Shown here one piece after another: positions 8,791 to 17,322 of a stretch of DNA of 64,000 bases. The stretch is from assembly GCA_017999985.1 (NCBI GenBank), contig JAGNKU010000009.1, forward strand, positions 62,001 to 126,000, in the 5' to 3' direction. The position numbers and the translations under genes are program-made. This DNA comes from Phycisphaerae bacterium (GTDB taxonomy: Bacteria; Planctomycetota; Phycisphaerae; UBA1845; Fen-1342). Position 1 is the stretch's first letter. Each line of letters opens with the position of its first letter. The notes under the pieces were generated by a model. It worked only from the letters and a program-made list of their open reading frames with translations. It did no database searches and had not been told where the DNA came from.

Positions 8791-8845
8791 GCGGCGATGA
8801 TAACCGCTGCACGCCGACTAGCCACCCACCCGGCTCCCCCGCCTC

Positions 8846-10984
8846 CTACTTCGGCCGGGGCCAGAACACCAGGTCGTTCGTGTCGCCCTTCGGGTCGTGC
8901 ACGCCCGCGTCGTCCGCCCCGTTGCCGCCGACCGAGTACAGCAGGAAGCCGTCGCCCGAGCGCCGATACACAAAGCCGCCGTTGCTGTACGGATCGATCG
9001 TGAAATCGCCCCCCGCGAACGCCTCCAGCGACTCCGGGTACTCCCCGTGCGTCTGCTGATACGCGTGCAGGTTCGTCACCAGCAGCGCCGCCCGCCGGAC
9101 GGCCTCGCCGCGCGTGCGCAGCGTTTCGTAGCGTGCCAGAGAAGGCGCCATCACTCGGAGGATCGGATTCGTGTTCGGGCTGCTTGCGAGGACGTTTTCC
9201 AGCGACTCCAGGCGCCGGCGCGCCTCCGGGTGCGGCTGGGCCAGCGCTTCGGTGATCGCGTTGTAGTACAGGTTGACCTCCGCCACGGTGTCTTCGTATC
9301 CGACCCGCGCAAGGTGCTCGGCCAGTTCGGGCGTGTCGGCGTTCCCGACCTGGGCGAACAGCGACTGCGCGAATTCGACGTTCGGCGTCACCGCTCCGGT
9401 CCGGGGATCGACGTCCCACATGCGCTGCACCGAATCCAGGGCCATCGCACGCTCACCCTGCACCGTATCCGCCGCTGGCCGCAACGGGCGGTACGCCGTC
9501 GCCGCGTCCTGCGCCAGCGCAGTGAAGTCCAGCGCCTCCGCTCCCGGGGCCGCCTGCAGATCGAGCAGCGCGTCGGCGGCCGAGGCCTGGATCGCCACCC
9601 CAACCAGGTTTTCGATGATGGTCATGCCGCCGCCGGCGTCGGCCCCCGCCGCGAGCACGTCCATGAAGAGCTGGGCAGCCTCCGCCGGCCGCCCCGCGTC
9701 CGCCAGCCTGCGTCCTTCGATCACACCGGCCCGCGCGAGGGTGCGCATGCCGGCCAGATCCGGCAACAGGATGCCGATCAGACTCCCGTCGTTGCTCTGG
9801 AAATTCCAGCCCCGCGCCCCCACCTGCGATGCCGCGCGAAACGTCGCCAGGGCGTCCGCGTTCGACGCCAGCCACTGCGCCAGCTCCGGCGCCCGCAGCG
9901 CCGCCGGATCACCGCGCAGCGCCGCCTGAATCAGCCCACCATCATCCTGCCAGGGCACAATCCGCGCGATGGCGTCCTGATACAGTGGATTCGCGTCCGG
10001 ACCCGACACGCGGCCCAGTTCGTTCAGCCACGCGACGTAGTCCACCCGCTCTGCGAGGTTCGGCATCGGCACCGCAACGCGCGTGTACGGCGACGCCGTT
10101 GCCGCGGCGGCTGCCACCTCCGGCGGGATCGAGTGCGGGGCGGCGGCCGCATCGTGGTCCGCTCCCGAAGCCGCGCGCGACTCGGGACTGGAAGCCTCCG
10201 TCACGCGCCCGTCGCCGGCAGCCGGTGCTGTCTCGGTTGGCTGCTCCTCCGTTGACGCGCCGGTCTCCGCGGACACCTGCTCGGCGATCGCCGCGGCTTG
10301 CGCCCGCTCTTCCGGACTCATCTCGGTCAAGCCGGCCAGCGGCTCCGCCGGCGGCGTCTCATCCGCCACCCCGTGATCCAGGAGCAGCGCCAGCACCTCC
10401 GCCGGCACCGCTCCCTCATCCGCGCCCGCTGTCTCCTTGCCCCGCACCACGCGCAGCGTCTTGAGGTCGACCCGAATCGTGCGCCCCGACGCCAACTGAA
10501 TGACGAACTCGTTCGCCGCGGTGTCAAACGCCGGCCGCGCTTCCTGTAACCACCGCACCGCGCGGCGCTCGACCGTCACCTTCGACCAGTCCACCTTCTC
10601 CAGCAGATCGGTCAACACAAAGTGCCGCAGCAACTCACCTTGCGCTCCGTAAATCACCAGCGCGTGCCGTGCCCCGCCCCGCCGGTATTCGTCCAGCGTC
10701 ACAACGAAACGACCATCATCCCGTATCAGCGCCTGCGCCGGAGCCACATCATTGACCAGCGTCCGTTCCCACACCCGTCGCCCCCGGCTGTTCAGGTCCG
10801 CGCCGTCCACCAACGTCGCCTGGCATCCGCGGGCCGTCCGGCCCGGTCGGCCCGGCTCCACACGCAGCGTGAACCGCCCGTTCGCCGAGCGGGCCTCGCG
10901 CAGCGGCCGCTCCCCCTCGGCCACCGCCGCCTGCACAACCAGACCAATCCCGGCCCCCACCATCCAACGCAGGCAAGTTCTCAT
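8846..10984 (-). CDS. Exported protein of unknown function, pseudopilin-like C-terminal segment
   Basis: A 712-residue protein with a signal peptide (MRTCLRWMVGAGIGLVVQAAVA). Residues ~25-190 form a beta-rich domain. An acidic Ala/Pro/Glu-rich linker follows around 190-300, then a mostly helical domain. The last ~75 residues contain LHAYQQTHGEYPESLEAF, then PYSNGGFVYRRSGDGFLLYSVGGNG and DPKGDTND, a pattern often seen at the C terminus of planctomycete secreted proteins and resembling a type II secretion pseudopilin domain. The ATG at 10984 is chosen for the signal peptide and a GAGG site. It is divergent from the SDR gene; 98 bp separate the starts. I do not recognise the function. Confidence 0.75.
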   Translation of the reverse strand: MRTCLRWMVGAGIGLVVQAAVAEGERPLREARSANGRFTLRVEPGRPGRTARGCQATLVDGADLNSRGRRVWERTLVNDVAPAQALIRDDGRFVVTLDEYRRGGARHALVIYGAQGELLRHFVLTDLLEKVDWSKVTVERRAVRWLQEARPAFDTAANEFVIQLASGRTIRVDLKTLRVVRGKETAGADEGAVPAEVLALLLDHGVADETPPAEPLAGLTEMSPEERAQAAAIAEQVSAETGASTEEQPTETAPAAGDGRVTEASSPESRAASGADHDAAAAPHSIPPEVAAAAATASPYTRVAVPMPNLAERVDYVAWLNELGRVSGPDANPLYQDAIARIVPWQDDGGLIQAALRGDPAALRAPELAQWLASNADALATFRAASQVGARGWNFQSNDGSLIGILLPDLAGMRTLARAGVIEGRRLADAGRPAEAAQLFMDVLAAGADAGGGMTIIENLVGVAIQASAADALLDLQAAPGAEALDFTALAQDAATAYRPLRPAADTVQGERAMALDSVQRMWDVDPRTGAVTPNVEFAQSLFAQVGNADTPELAEHLARVGYEDTVAEVNLYYNAITEALAQPHPEARRRLESLENVLASSPNTNPILRVMAPSLARYETLRTRGEAVRRAALLVTNLHAYQQTHGEYPESLEAFAGGDFTIDPYSNGGFVYRRSGDGFLLYSVGGNGADDAGVHDPKGDTNDLVFWPRPK

Positions 10985-11082
10985 CGCCACATCCTCAGGC
11001 CCCGACGCTGCTCCGGCCGCCGGTATAATCACCTACGTAATCCCAACATGATACCCGCAACGCCTGAGGAGGTGCACCGCGC

Positions 11083-11970
11083 ATGCCCCCACGCTGGCTC
11101 GTCTCCGGGGCCTCCGGTCAGCTCGGCAGCCACGTGGTGCGTCGCTTGGCCCGCGACGCGCCCGGCGAACCGATCTGTGCCCTGGTCGGCCAGAACGCCG
11201 TCGGCACGGCCGGCGTCGAGGTCCAACGGGTGAGCCTGGCCGACGCGATCGCGCTGCGCCGCATCGCGCACGCTTTCCGACCAACCCACATCCTGCACCT
11301 CGGCGCCATGACCGCCGTCGGCGACTGTCACGCCCGACCCGCGGAGGCCGAGGAGGTCAACGTCAGCGCCACCCGGGCGCTCGCCGAGGCCGCGACCGAC
11401 CTGCACGCGCGGCTGGTGTTCTCCTCGACCGACATGGTCTTCGACGGCGACCACGCACCGTACCGCGAATCCGACCCCACGCATCCCCTCAGCTATTACG
11501 GCCGCACCAAGGCCGCCGCCGAGCGCGTGCTCGCCGAGTTCGATCACACGCTCGTCGTCCGCATCCCGCTCCTGTACGGCCTGCCGTGCTCGACGCGCCC
11601 GACAACGTTCAGCCAACAGCTCACCGCGCTGCACAATCGACAGCCGCTGCGCCTGTTCACCGACGAATTCCGAACCCCCGTGTGGCTGGCGGACGCCGCC
11701 CGCGCGCTCATCGGCCTCGCACGCGACGACCTGACCGGCGTGATTCACGTCGCCGGCCCCGAGCGTCTCTCGCGCTACGAGCTCATCGCCCGCTGCGCCG
11801 CGCTGCTCGGCATTTATGCTCCGAACCTGATCCCCGTCTCACGACTCGAGATCGCCGCCGCCGAGCCGCGTCCGGCGGATCTGTCCCTCGACGGTGCCAT
11901 GCTGGTTCGCCGGCGGCCAGATCTGCAACCCGGGGCTCTGCGAGCCGCCGTCGTGCAGCCCCCGACTTGA
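11083..11970 (+). CDS. RmlD/SDR-type NAD(P)-dependent sugar-nucleotide reductase
   Basis: A 295-residue extended short-chain dehydrogenase. The Rossmann glycine motif GASGQLGSHV is at residues 9-18, the catalytic YYGRTK (YxxxK) near 147-152, and the upstream SST of the triad in LVFSSTDMVFDGD. RLFTDEFRTPVWLADAARAL is typical of dTDP-4-dehydrorhamnose reductases (RmlD) and of the related methionine-adenosyltransferase beta subunit family. The specific substrate cannot be fixed because no other rhamnose genes are adjacent. A strong GAGGAGGTG ribosome site precedes the ATG. Confidence 0.85.
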   Translation: MPPRWLVSGASGQLGSHVVRRLARDAPGEPICALVGQNAVGTAGVEVQRVSLADAIALRRIAHAFRPTHILHLGAMTAVGDCHARPAEAEEVNVSATRALAEAATDLHARLVFSSTDMVFDGDHAPYRESDPTHPLSYYGRTKAAAERVLAEFDHTLVVRIPLLYGLPCSTRPTTFSQQLTALHNRQPLRLFTDEFRTPVWLADAARALIGLARDDLTGVIHVAGPERLSRYELIARCAALLGIYAPNLIPVSRLEIAAAEPRPADLSLDGAMLVRRRPDLQPGALRAAVVQPPT

Positions 11971-11990
11971 AACCCGGCGGCAGGCGCGGC

Positions 11991-13052
11991 TTACTTCACT
12001 TCCTCGAGCTCGAAATCGCGTGTCAAAATCGGTTCGGGCTCCCGCCCGCTGTAGACCTTGGCCGTGAACGCCTCAGCACCCGCGCCGGTCAAGGCGGCGG
12101 TCGGCACGGGGAACGACATCCCCTGCGCCCCGGACGTGCCGGACCAGACGAACTCCTGCTCGAACAGGGTCTCACGCCCGTCCCGCGGCACGATCGCCAC
12201 GCGAAAGTAATTGCGGTCGCACTCTTCCGGCAAGTCCCGCACGACCAGCATGAACTCCGCCTGATCGCGCGGCAGCTTCTTCGGCGTGTCGTACTTCCCG
12301 TCGTAATAGTCCGTTGCAACCAGCAGCATGTCCTTCTTCAGCTTCACTCTCGTGCGCGTCGGCGCGATCAGCTTGTAGAACTCGACCGACAACTCGCGCG
12401 CCGCTTCCGCCGCCAGCTCCTCCGCGCCCGCGCCCGCCGGCTGGTTATACGAGGTGACCGGCCGCGGCGCCACCCGGGCGGAATGGCTCAGCAGGATCTT
12501 CCCCGTTGCGGCGTCGATCACCCGCACGCTGGCTTCCACCTCTGCTCCGGTCGTGTAGATCCACGTGATGTCCTCACCGACCACGATCGGCCGCCCCGCC
12601 CGGTCACGCAGCGGGAACCCGCGCCGGTTCAGCGCGTACCGCGGGACCGCACGCCGCTCGCGCTCCGAAATCAACCGGTAGTCCGTGATCTTTGTCGCCA
12701 CCAGGGCCTGCGCGATCTCGATCTTGTTTTCCGGCAGCAGCGTGCCTTCGTCCACCCCATCCGCCAGCCGCGACAAATCCTGCTCGGCAAAGACATCCTT
12801 GAGCTCGGACCGACTGAGCACCTTGAACGCCCCGTTCTGCGCGAGCGCCGTCGTGAGCCGGTCCGCCAGCAGGCGCGCCTCGCGCACTGCCTGCGGCGTC
12901 GACGCCCGCCCCGGCAAGACGGCCAGCCGCTCGTAGTGCTGGTAGTCCCACTGCGGGTACTGCGTCACGTACGTACCGCGCGAGCGCCCACTGCAGCCCA
13001 TGAGCCCGCCCAGCACGACCAGCAACCCGAGGGTCGCCACATGTCGGTTCAT
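11991..13052 (-). CDS. CsgG-like lipoprotein
   Basis: A 353-residue lipoprotein. The signal peptide ends in LGGLMGC, a good lipobox with the acylated Cys near residue 20. Residues ~35-190 read YERLAVLPGR, then LADRLTTALAQNGAFKVLSRSELKDVFAEQ, then a strand TKITDYRLISE, which is the layout of the CsgG/FlgT-like domain used by periplasmic lipoproteins. The second half is beta-rich and not recognised. The ATG at 13052 is used because the lipobox signal begins there. It converges with the SDR gene, with 20 bp between the stops. The function is unknown; curli export is not implied because no csg partner is present. Confidence 0.7.
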   Translation of the reverse strand: MNRHVATLGLLVVLGGLMGCSGRSRGTYVTQYPQWDYQHYERLAVLPGRASTPQAVREARLLADRLTTALAQNGAFKVLSRSELKDVFAEQDLSRLADGVDEGTLLPENKIEIAQALVATKITDYRLISERERRAVPRYALNRRGFPLRDRAGRPIVVGEDITWIYTTGAEVEASVRVIDAATGKILLSHSARVAPRPVTSYNQPAGAGAEELAAEAARELSVEFYKLIAPTRTRVKLKKDMLLVATDYYDGKYDTPKKLPRDQAEFMLVVRDLPEECDRNYFRVAIVPRDGRETLFEQEFVWSGTSGAQGMSFPVPTAALTGAGAEAFTAKVYSGREPEPILTRDFELEEVK

Positions 13053-13164
13053 CGCCCGCCTCAACGCATAGAGTTCCCACGACCACCGGTGCCGTCGCAC
13101 ACCCAGGCCGCAGCCGCCCGCCGCACGCATCCACCGGCGGCGCTCACACCCCCGTTTCTCGGGG

Positions 13165-13356
13165 CTAGGCGCCGGCTTGCGCGTCGATCATGGACTGCAA
13201 CACGTTCGCGACGATCGTGTTGAGCCCCGTTGACAGGACCGAAGACCAGATCGACGACAACTGCTGATCGCTGAGCCCACACCCTTCCAGCGTGAATAGA
13301 CTGCTGGCCGCCAGCGTCAACGCATAATAACGCACGCGCGTGTACCAGGTTCTCAT
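13165..13356 (-). CDS. Small lipoprotein, MRT-family
   Basis: A 63-residue protein. It begins MRTWYTRVRYYALTLAASS and has a lipobox-like LFTLEGC, followed by a short helical mature part (SSIWSSVLSTGLNTIVANVLQSM). The gene at 56384-56629 encodes a protein with the same plan (MRTLLTRTRFWLLG..., LLALDAC), so I treat the two as paralogues. The ATG at 13356 matches the start of that paralogue and has AGAGAGG upstream. The function is unknown. Confidence 0.6.
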   Translation of the reverse strand: MRTWYTRVRYYALTLAASSLFTLEGCGLSDQQLSSIWSSVLSTGLNTIVANVLQSMIDAQAGA

Positions 13357-13410
13357 CGCACAATACCTCTCTGTACCTGCTGCGCCCAAGCCGCGGCAGT
13401 TTACCTGCTT

Positions 13411-14388
13411 TCAAGGCCCTTGGCGAGCCGGCTGCGTCGTCGTCTGCGTCGTCGTCTGCCGGGCCCGCTCAATCAGCTCCATTTCACGCTCATGCTGGGC
13501 CCGGTCGCGCGCTGCACGCCGCAACACTTCCTCCGCGTCGCGCACCGCGGCCTGGTCCACCCGCCGGCGTTCCAGTTGCTCAATCCACGCCTGCGCCAGC
13601 CGCGCCACCATCGGCTCCGCACGCTGCGCGGCGATCGGCTGGAGCCGCGCCACGGCGTCGTCCCACTTTTGCTCCACCAGCGGCTTGCGCCCCTCGGCCG
13701 CGATCGCCGCCTCCACCAGTATCAGCCGCTGCCCCCACGGCCCGTGCAGGTCGGGCCCCTCCACGGGGCGCGTGGCCGCTGCCGGGCGCGAGGCCCCCGC
13801 CGCCGGGCCGCCGGCCCTGTCCGCGACGTGCGATCCCGCGCGCAGCCGCGCCGCGGCTTCGTCACTGATCGGCTCCACGTGCGCATCGGAGACGTACAGG
13901 CGCACCTCCGCCGGCGGCTCGATCTTCAACCATTCGCCCTGCTCGCCCACGATCCGCACAACCGTCCCCCGCTCCAGCAGCACCTGCACCTCGGTCTCCC
14001 GCGGGTCCACGTCCTGCACCAGGCTGCCCACCCGCACCCGCAGCGCCCCGCTCCGCACCGAGACGATCCCCTCCGTCGGCCCGCGCCGGTCCACAAACTC
14101 GGCGGCCACGAACGAGAACACATCCTCCGGCGGCACAATCGCGTACCACCCGTAAGGATCGCGCCCGGTCGCACGCAACAATGTGTCGCGCTCCACCCGC
14201 GCCACGGACAAGCTGTTGGCATCCGGCCGCGAACGCAGGTTCACCTGGTCCACGATCACGCGTAACCAGACCGGCCCCGCCGACGGCTGCGTGACCGGCT
14301 GTGTGGCAGCCACCACGTCCGTCACCTGCGCAACCCCCGGCCCCGGCAGCACGCCCAGCACCACCCCGACCAGCATCGTCAGCCGCAT
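13411..14388 (-). CDS. Exported SH3-like domain protein
   Basis: A 325-residue exported protein. The signal peptide is MRLTMLVGVVLGVLPGPGVAQ. Residues ~40-110 hold a bacterial SH3-like domain (VNLRSRPDANSLSVARVERDTLLRATGRDPYGWYAIVPP), and residues ~110-165 a second, weaker one (ALRVRVG...GTVVRIVGEQGEWLKIEPP). The C-terminal third is helical, charged and probably coiled-coil, ending in a Thr/Gln-rich tail. Such domains usually bind peptides or peptidoglycan. Starts at 14412 or a GTG at 14421 are possible; 14388 gives the cleanest signal. It is divergent from the ATP-grasp gene. Confidence 0.75.
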   Translation of the reverse strand: MRLTMLVGVVLGVLPGPGVAQVTDVVAATQPVTQPSAGPVWLRVIVDQVNLRSRPDANSLSVARVERDTLLRATGRDPYGWYAIVPPEDVFSFVAAEFVDRRGPTEGIVSVRSGALRVRVGSLVQDVDPRETEVQVLLERGTVVRIVGEQGEWLKIEPPAEVRLYVSDAHVEPISDEAAARLRAGSHVADRAGGPAAGASRPAAATRPVEGPDLHGPWGQRLILVEAAIAAEGRKPLVEQKWDDAVARLQPIAAQRAEPMVARLAQAWIEQLERRRVDQAAVRDAEEVLRRAARDRAQHEREMELIERARQTTTQTTTQPARQGP

Positions 14389-14564
14389 GTTCGTCCCGCA
14401 CCCGACCGTCATCTTCCGCACCCAACCTGCCGCACCAGCCCACCCTGCAACCTACCGGTCGCGCGCCAGGCTGTCAAACCCCCCGCCGGCGGATGCTCCC
14501 CGGCACGACATTCATGCCGCGCGCCCTTGGCGCCGCACCCGGCCTGCGGGACATTCTAGCTATC

Positions 14565-15617
14565 ATGGCCAAGCGTCGCCGCCCCGCGGATCCCATCGTC
14601 GTTCTGTTCACGTGCATCGGACGCCGCGTGGAGTTGGTCCAGGCTTTTCGCGCCGCCGCCCGGCGCCTCGGGTTTGCCCTGCGCGTGGTCGGCGTCGACA
14701 GCGACCTCACCGCGCCGGCCCTCACCTGCGTGGACGAACCAGTCATCGTCCCGCGCGCCAGCGCTCCCAACTACATGCCCGCCATCCTCGCCGCGGTCCG
14801 TGATCAGCACGCCCACCTGTTGATCCCCACGACGGACACCGATCTCGCGGTTGTCAGCCAGCACCGTGCCGCCATCACCGACCTCGGCTGCGTGCCGCTC
14901 ATCGCGGAGCCCGAGGTGATCAGCATCTGCCGCAACAAGGTCCAGACCTTCGAACACCTCCGCCGCTGCCACATCGACACTCCGGATACGTACACGCCGG
15001 CCACCCTGCCGCCCCCCGGCGCCCGGCGATTTCCGCTGTTCATCAAGCCGCGCACCGGCAGCGCCAGCCAGTGGGTCCACAAACTCGAGGATGAGGTTGA
15101 TCTCGAGTATTACGTCCGCCACGTCGCCGACCCCATCATCCAGGAGTTCGTCACCGGCGTTGAACATACGCTCGACGTCTACGTCGGCCTCAACGGCGCA
15201 CCGCGCTGCGTCGTCCCCCGCGCCCGCTGGCAGGTCCGTGGCGGCGAGGTCTGCAAAGGCGTCGTCGTCAAAGACCTCGACATCATGAACGCGGGCCGGC
15301 ACCTGGTCGAGACGCTCGGCCCCTCCGTCCGCGGAATCGTCACGCTGCAGTGCATCGTCACGCCCGAGCACCGCATCCGCTTCATCGAGATCAACCCGCG
15401 TTTCGGTGGCGGCGCGCCGCTGGCCATCGCGGCGGGTGCCGACTTCCCCGGGTGGCTGCTCCAGGAGCTCCGCGGGCAGACCCCCGCGATCGCATTTGAC
15501 GGCTTCCAGCATGGGCTGTGCATGCTGCGCTACGATTGGTCCGCGTTCGTTCCTCTGGAGGCTGACCTCCAGCCGCGGCTTGCCCCGCCGCTGCGTGGCA
15601 GCCCCGATTTCGCATAG
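14565..15617 (+). CDS. ATP-grasp enzyme, CarB/PylC-like
   Basis: A 350-residue protein. The N-terminal Rossmann-like part (IVVLFTCIGRRVELVQAFRAA, then VVGVDSDLTAPAL) resembles the pre-ATP-grasp domain of PylC and CarB-like ligases. The ATP-grasp core has FPLFIKPRTGSAS near residue 160 and the metal-binding motif IRFIEINPRFGGGAPLAIAAG near 285. These enzymes form amide or acyl-phosphate bonds, but the substrate here is unknown and no peptide or pyrrolysine genes are adjacent. The ATG at 14565 immediately precedes the conserved domain; an in-frame ATG further upstream is less likely. Confidence 0.82.
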   Translation: MAKRRRPADPIVVLFTCIGRRVELVQAFRAAARRLGFALRVVGVDSDLTAPALTCVDEPVIVPRASAPNYMPAILAAVRDQHAHLLIPTTDTDLAVVSQHRAAITDLGCVPLIAEPEVISICRNKVQTFEHLRRCHIDTPDTYTPATLPPPGARRFPLFIKPRTGSASQWVHKLEDEVDLEYYVRHVADPIIQEFVTGVEHTLDVYVGLNGAPRCVVPRARWQVRGGEVCKGVVVKDLDIMNAGRHLVETLGPSVRGIVTLQCIVTPEHRIRFIEINPRFGGGAPLAIAAGADFPGWLLQELRGQTPAIAFDGFQHGLCMLRYDWSAFVPLEADLQPRLAPPLRGSPDFA

Positions 15618-16231
15618 CGCGCCGCACGGCGCCGGTGCCGACGCCGCCCACGATCGCCCAAAAGAACAGGCAGCTTGCGGTACCGCGGCGGTCACGCAAG
15701 CTGCCCGGCTCACACTCCCCAAACCCTGTCCCCGCCGACGGCTTCTCTCCCATCCACGTTAATCGCGGGGCAGACTCACCCGCTGCGCCCAGATCCGTCA
15801 GGGGACTAATCGACGTTCGCTCGCCGCTGCAGACCCTCTCCGACTCTTTTTCCGGACAACGCTTCTCGGAAACAACGATCCCTCGGAAAGCACCCGAGCG
15901 ACGCCGGTCACCCAAGCTTCTCAGCAAGATCGGTACCGACGAGTCCCCCTTTTTCCACATGTTCACGAAGATGACCGTAACCGCTTCCCGGAAAGCGGCT
16001 TGCGGATAGTCTCCACCCCACCCGCACCGATGCCTCTCCGCAGCCATGTGGCGTCAAGACAGCACCAAATTTAATCAAAAATTAACAATCAGACTTAAAC
16101 GGCCACCCGCAAAAACCTTCCAGCGTGTTGCCGATAATCAACGCCATCCTGGAACCGCCTCACCAAGGATTGCTCAACACTCGACATTATAAGACTATCA
16201 TCCGACCGTGTGCGCGCAGGATTGCCCAGGT
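15618..16231. other. Convergent intergenic region with AT-rich island
   Basis: These 614 bp lie between the 3' ends of the ATP-grasp gene and manC, and no coding frame looks real. Apart from the hairpin at 15669-15705, the notable part is a stretch at about 16050-16110 that is far richer in A and T than the rest of the window. A 9-mer at about 15953-15961 fits the loose DnaA-box pattern once. I see no promoter or RNA gene I can support. Confidence 0.4.
15669..15705 (+). terminator. Strong hairpin after the ATP-grasp gene
   Basis: The arms GGCAGCTTGCG (15669-15679) and CGCAAGCTGCC (15695-15705) are exact reverse complements, and ACCG/CGGT can pair inside the loop. It lies 52 bp after the stop codon. 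No T-run follows, so it may be a Rho-dependent or stabilising 3' hairpin. Confidence 0.5.
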
Positions 16232-17302
16232 TCACTCGTACGCCGCGCCGTGCGACCGAGAAATCAGCCCCACCACGTCCTTCACCTGCTCGACCGCGTC
16301 CCTCCGGCACACCAGTGTCGCGTCGCCACTATGCACGACAACCACATCCGATACACCAATCATGACGACCAGATGCTGGTCCTCGCTGACCACCACATTC
16401 CCCTGAGTCTGCACAAACAGCCCGCTGGCCCCCACCACCACGTTGCCATCCGCATCGGCCGGACGCGTCGCCGCAACTGCGGCCCAGGATCCGAGATCCT
16501 GCCAGTCACAGTCCATCTCCACGACCAGCACGCGTGCCGCGCGCTCCATCACGCCGAAGTCAATCGAGACCCTGCGCAGACGCTCGAACTGCTGCCTGGC
16601 CGCCTCCGTGCCTGCAAGCTGCGCCCAGTCCGCGCCCAGCTCGGCCAACCCGCGCGCATTCTCCGGCAGCAGCCGCCCGATCTCGGCCAGGATCGCGCGC
16701 GCCCGCCACGCGAACATACCACTGTTCCAGTAGTACGCGCCCGATCGCAGGTACGCCTCCGCCACCGCGCGCGTCGGCTTCTCCTTGAACTCGGCCACCC
16801 GATACGTGCCCGGCCCCAGCACCGCCCCACGCCGAATATACCCATACCCCGTCTGCGGGCTGTGCGGCTTGATGCCAAACGTGACCAGACTCTCCGGCAA
16901 ACTCTCCGCCGCCTCCAAGCCCGCCTGAATCGCCGCCGTAAATCGCTCCTGCGGCCGGATGATGTGGTCGGCGGTGAACACGGCCATCGTCGCATCCGGG
17001 TCGCGCCGCGCGAGCAGGTTCGCGGCCAGCCCGATCGCGTTCGCCGTGTCACGCCCCATGGGCTCGCCAATCAGATTCCCGCGCGGCAGATCGGGCAGTT
17101 CGGCCGCGACCTGATCGATGTAGTTCGCCGAAGTGATGACCCAGATATTCTCCGGCGCAAACAGACCCTCCAGCCGCCGGCGCGCAAGCTGCAGCAGCGA
17201 CGCGCCCTCGAACAGGCGCAGGAGCTGTTTGGGCCGCCGTTTGCGACTCAGCGGCCAGAGCCGTGTCCCCGACCCGCCGGCCATGATCACCGCGTGCCGC
17301 AT
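16232..17302 (-). CDS. manC: Mannose-1-phosphate guanylyltransferase
   Basis: A 356-residue nucleotidyltransferase that makes GDP-mannose from GTP and mannose-1-phosphate for glycan synthesis. The signature MAGGSGTRLWPLSRKRRPKQLL starts at residue 7. VFTADHII (metal-binding Asp), FKEKPT, YYWNSGMFAW and SIDFGVMERA follow in the usual order. It is the short single-domain form without the C-terminal phosphomannose isomerase domain. A GGAGGA site precedes the ATG at 17302. It lies 20 bp downstream of pgi on the same strand, a sensible sugar-phosphate operon. Confidence 0.93.
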   Translation of the reverse strand: MRHAVIMAGGSGTRLWPLSRKRRPKQLLRLFEGASLLQLARRRLEGLFAPENIWVITSANYIDQVAAELPDLPRGNLIGEPMGRDTANAIGLAANLLARRDPDATMAVFTADHIIRPQERFTAAIQAGLEAAESLPESLVTFGIKPHSPQTGYGYIRRGAVLGPGTYRVAEFKEKPTRAVAEAYLRSGAYYWNSGMFAWRARAILAEIGRLLPENARGLAELGADWAQLAGTEAARQQFERLRRVSIDFGVMERAARVLVVEMDCDWQDLGSWAAVAATRPADADGNVVVGASGLFVQTQGNVVVSEDQHLVVMIGVSDVVVVHSGDATLVCRRDAVEQVKDVVGLISRSHGAAYE

Positions 17303-17322
17303 GCCTGTCGTCCTCCGGCCGG

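Noticed and set aside
15900-16200. Replication origin with DnaA box
   Set aside because: Only one loose DnaA-box match is seen, with no dnaA, dnaN or box cluster nearby.
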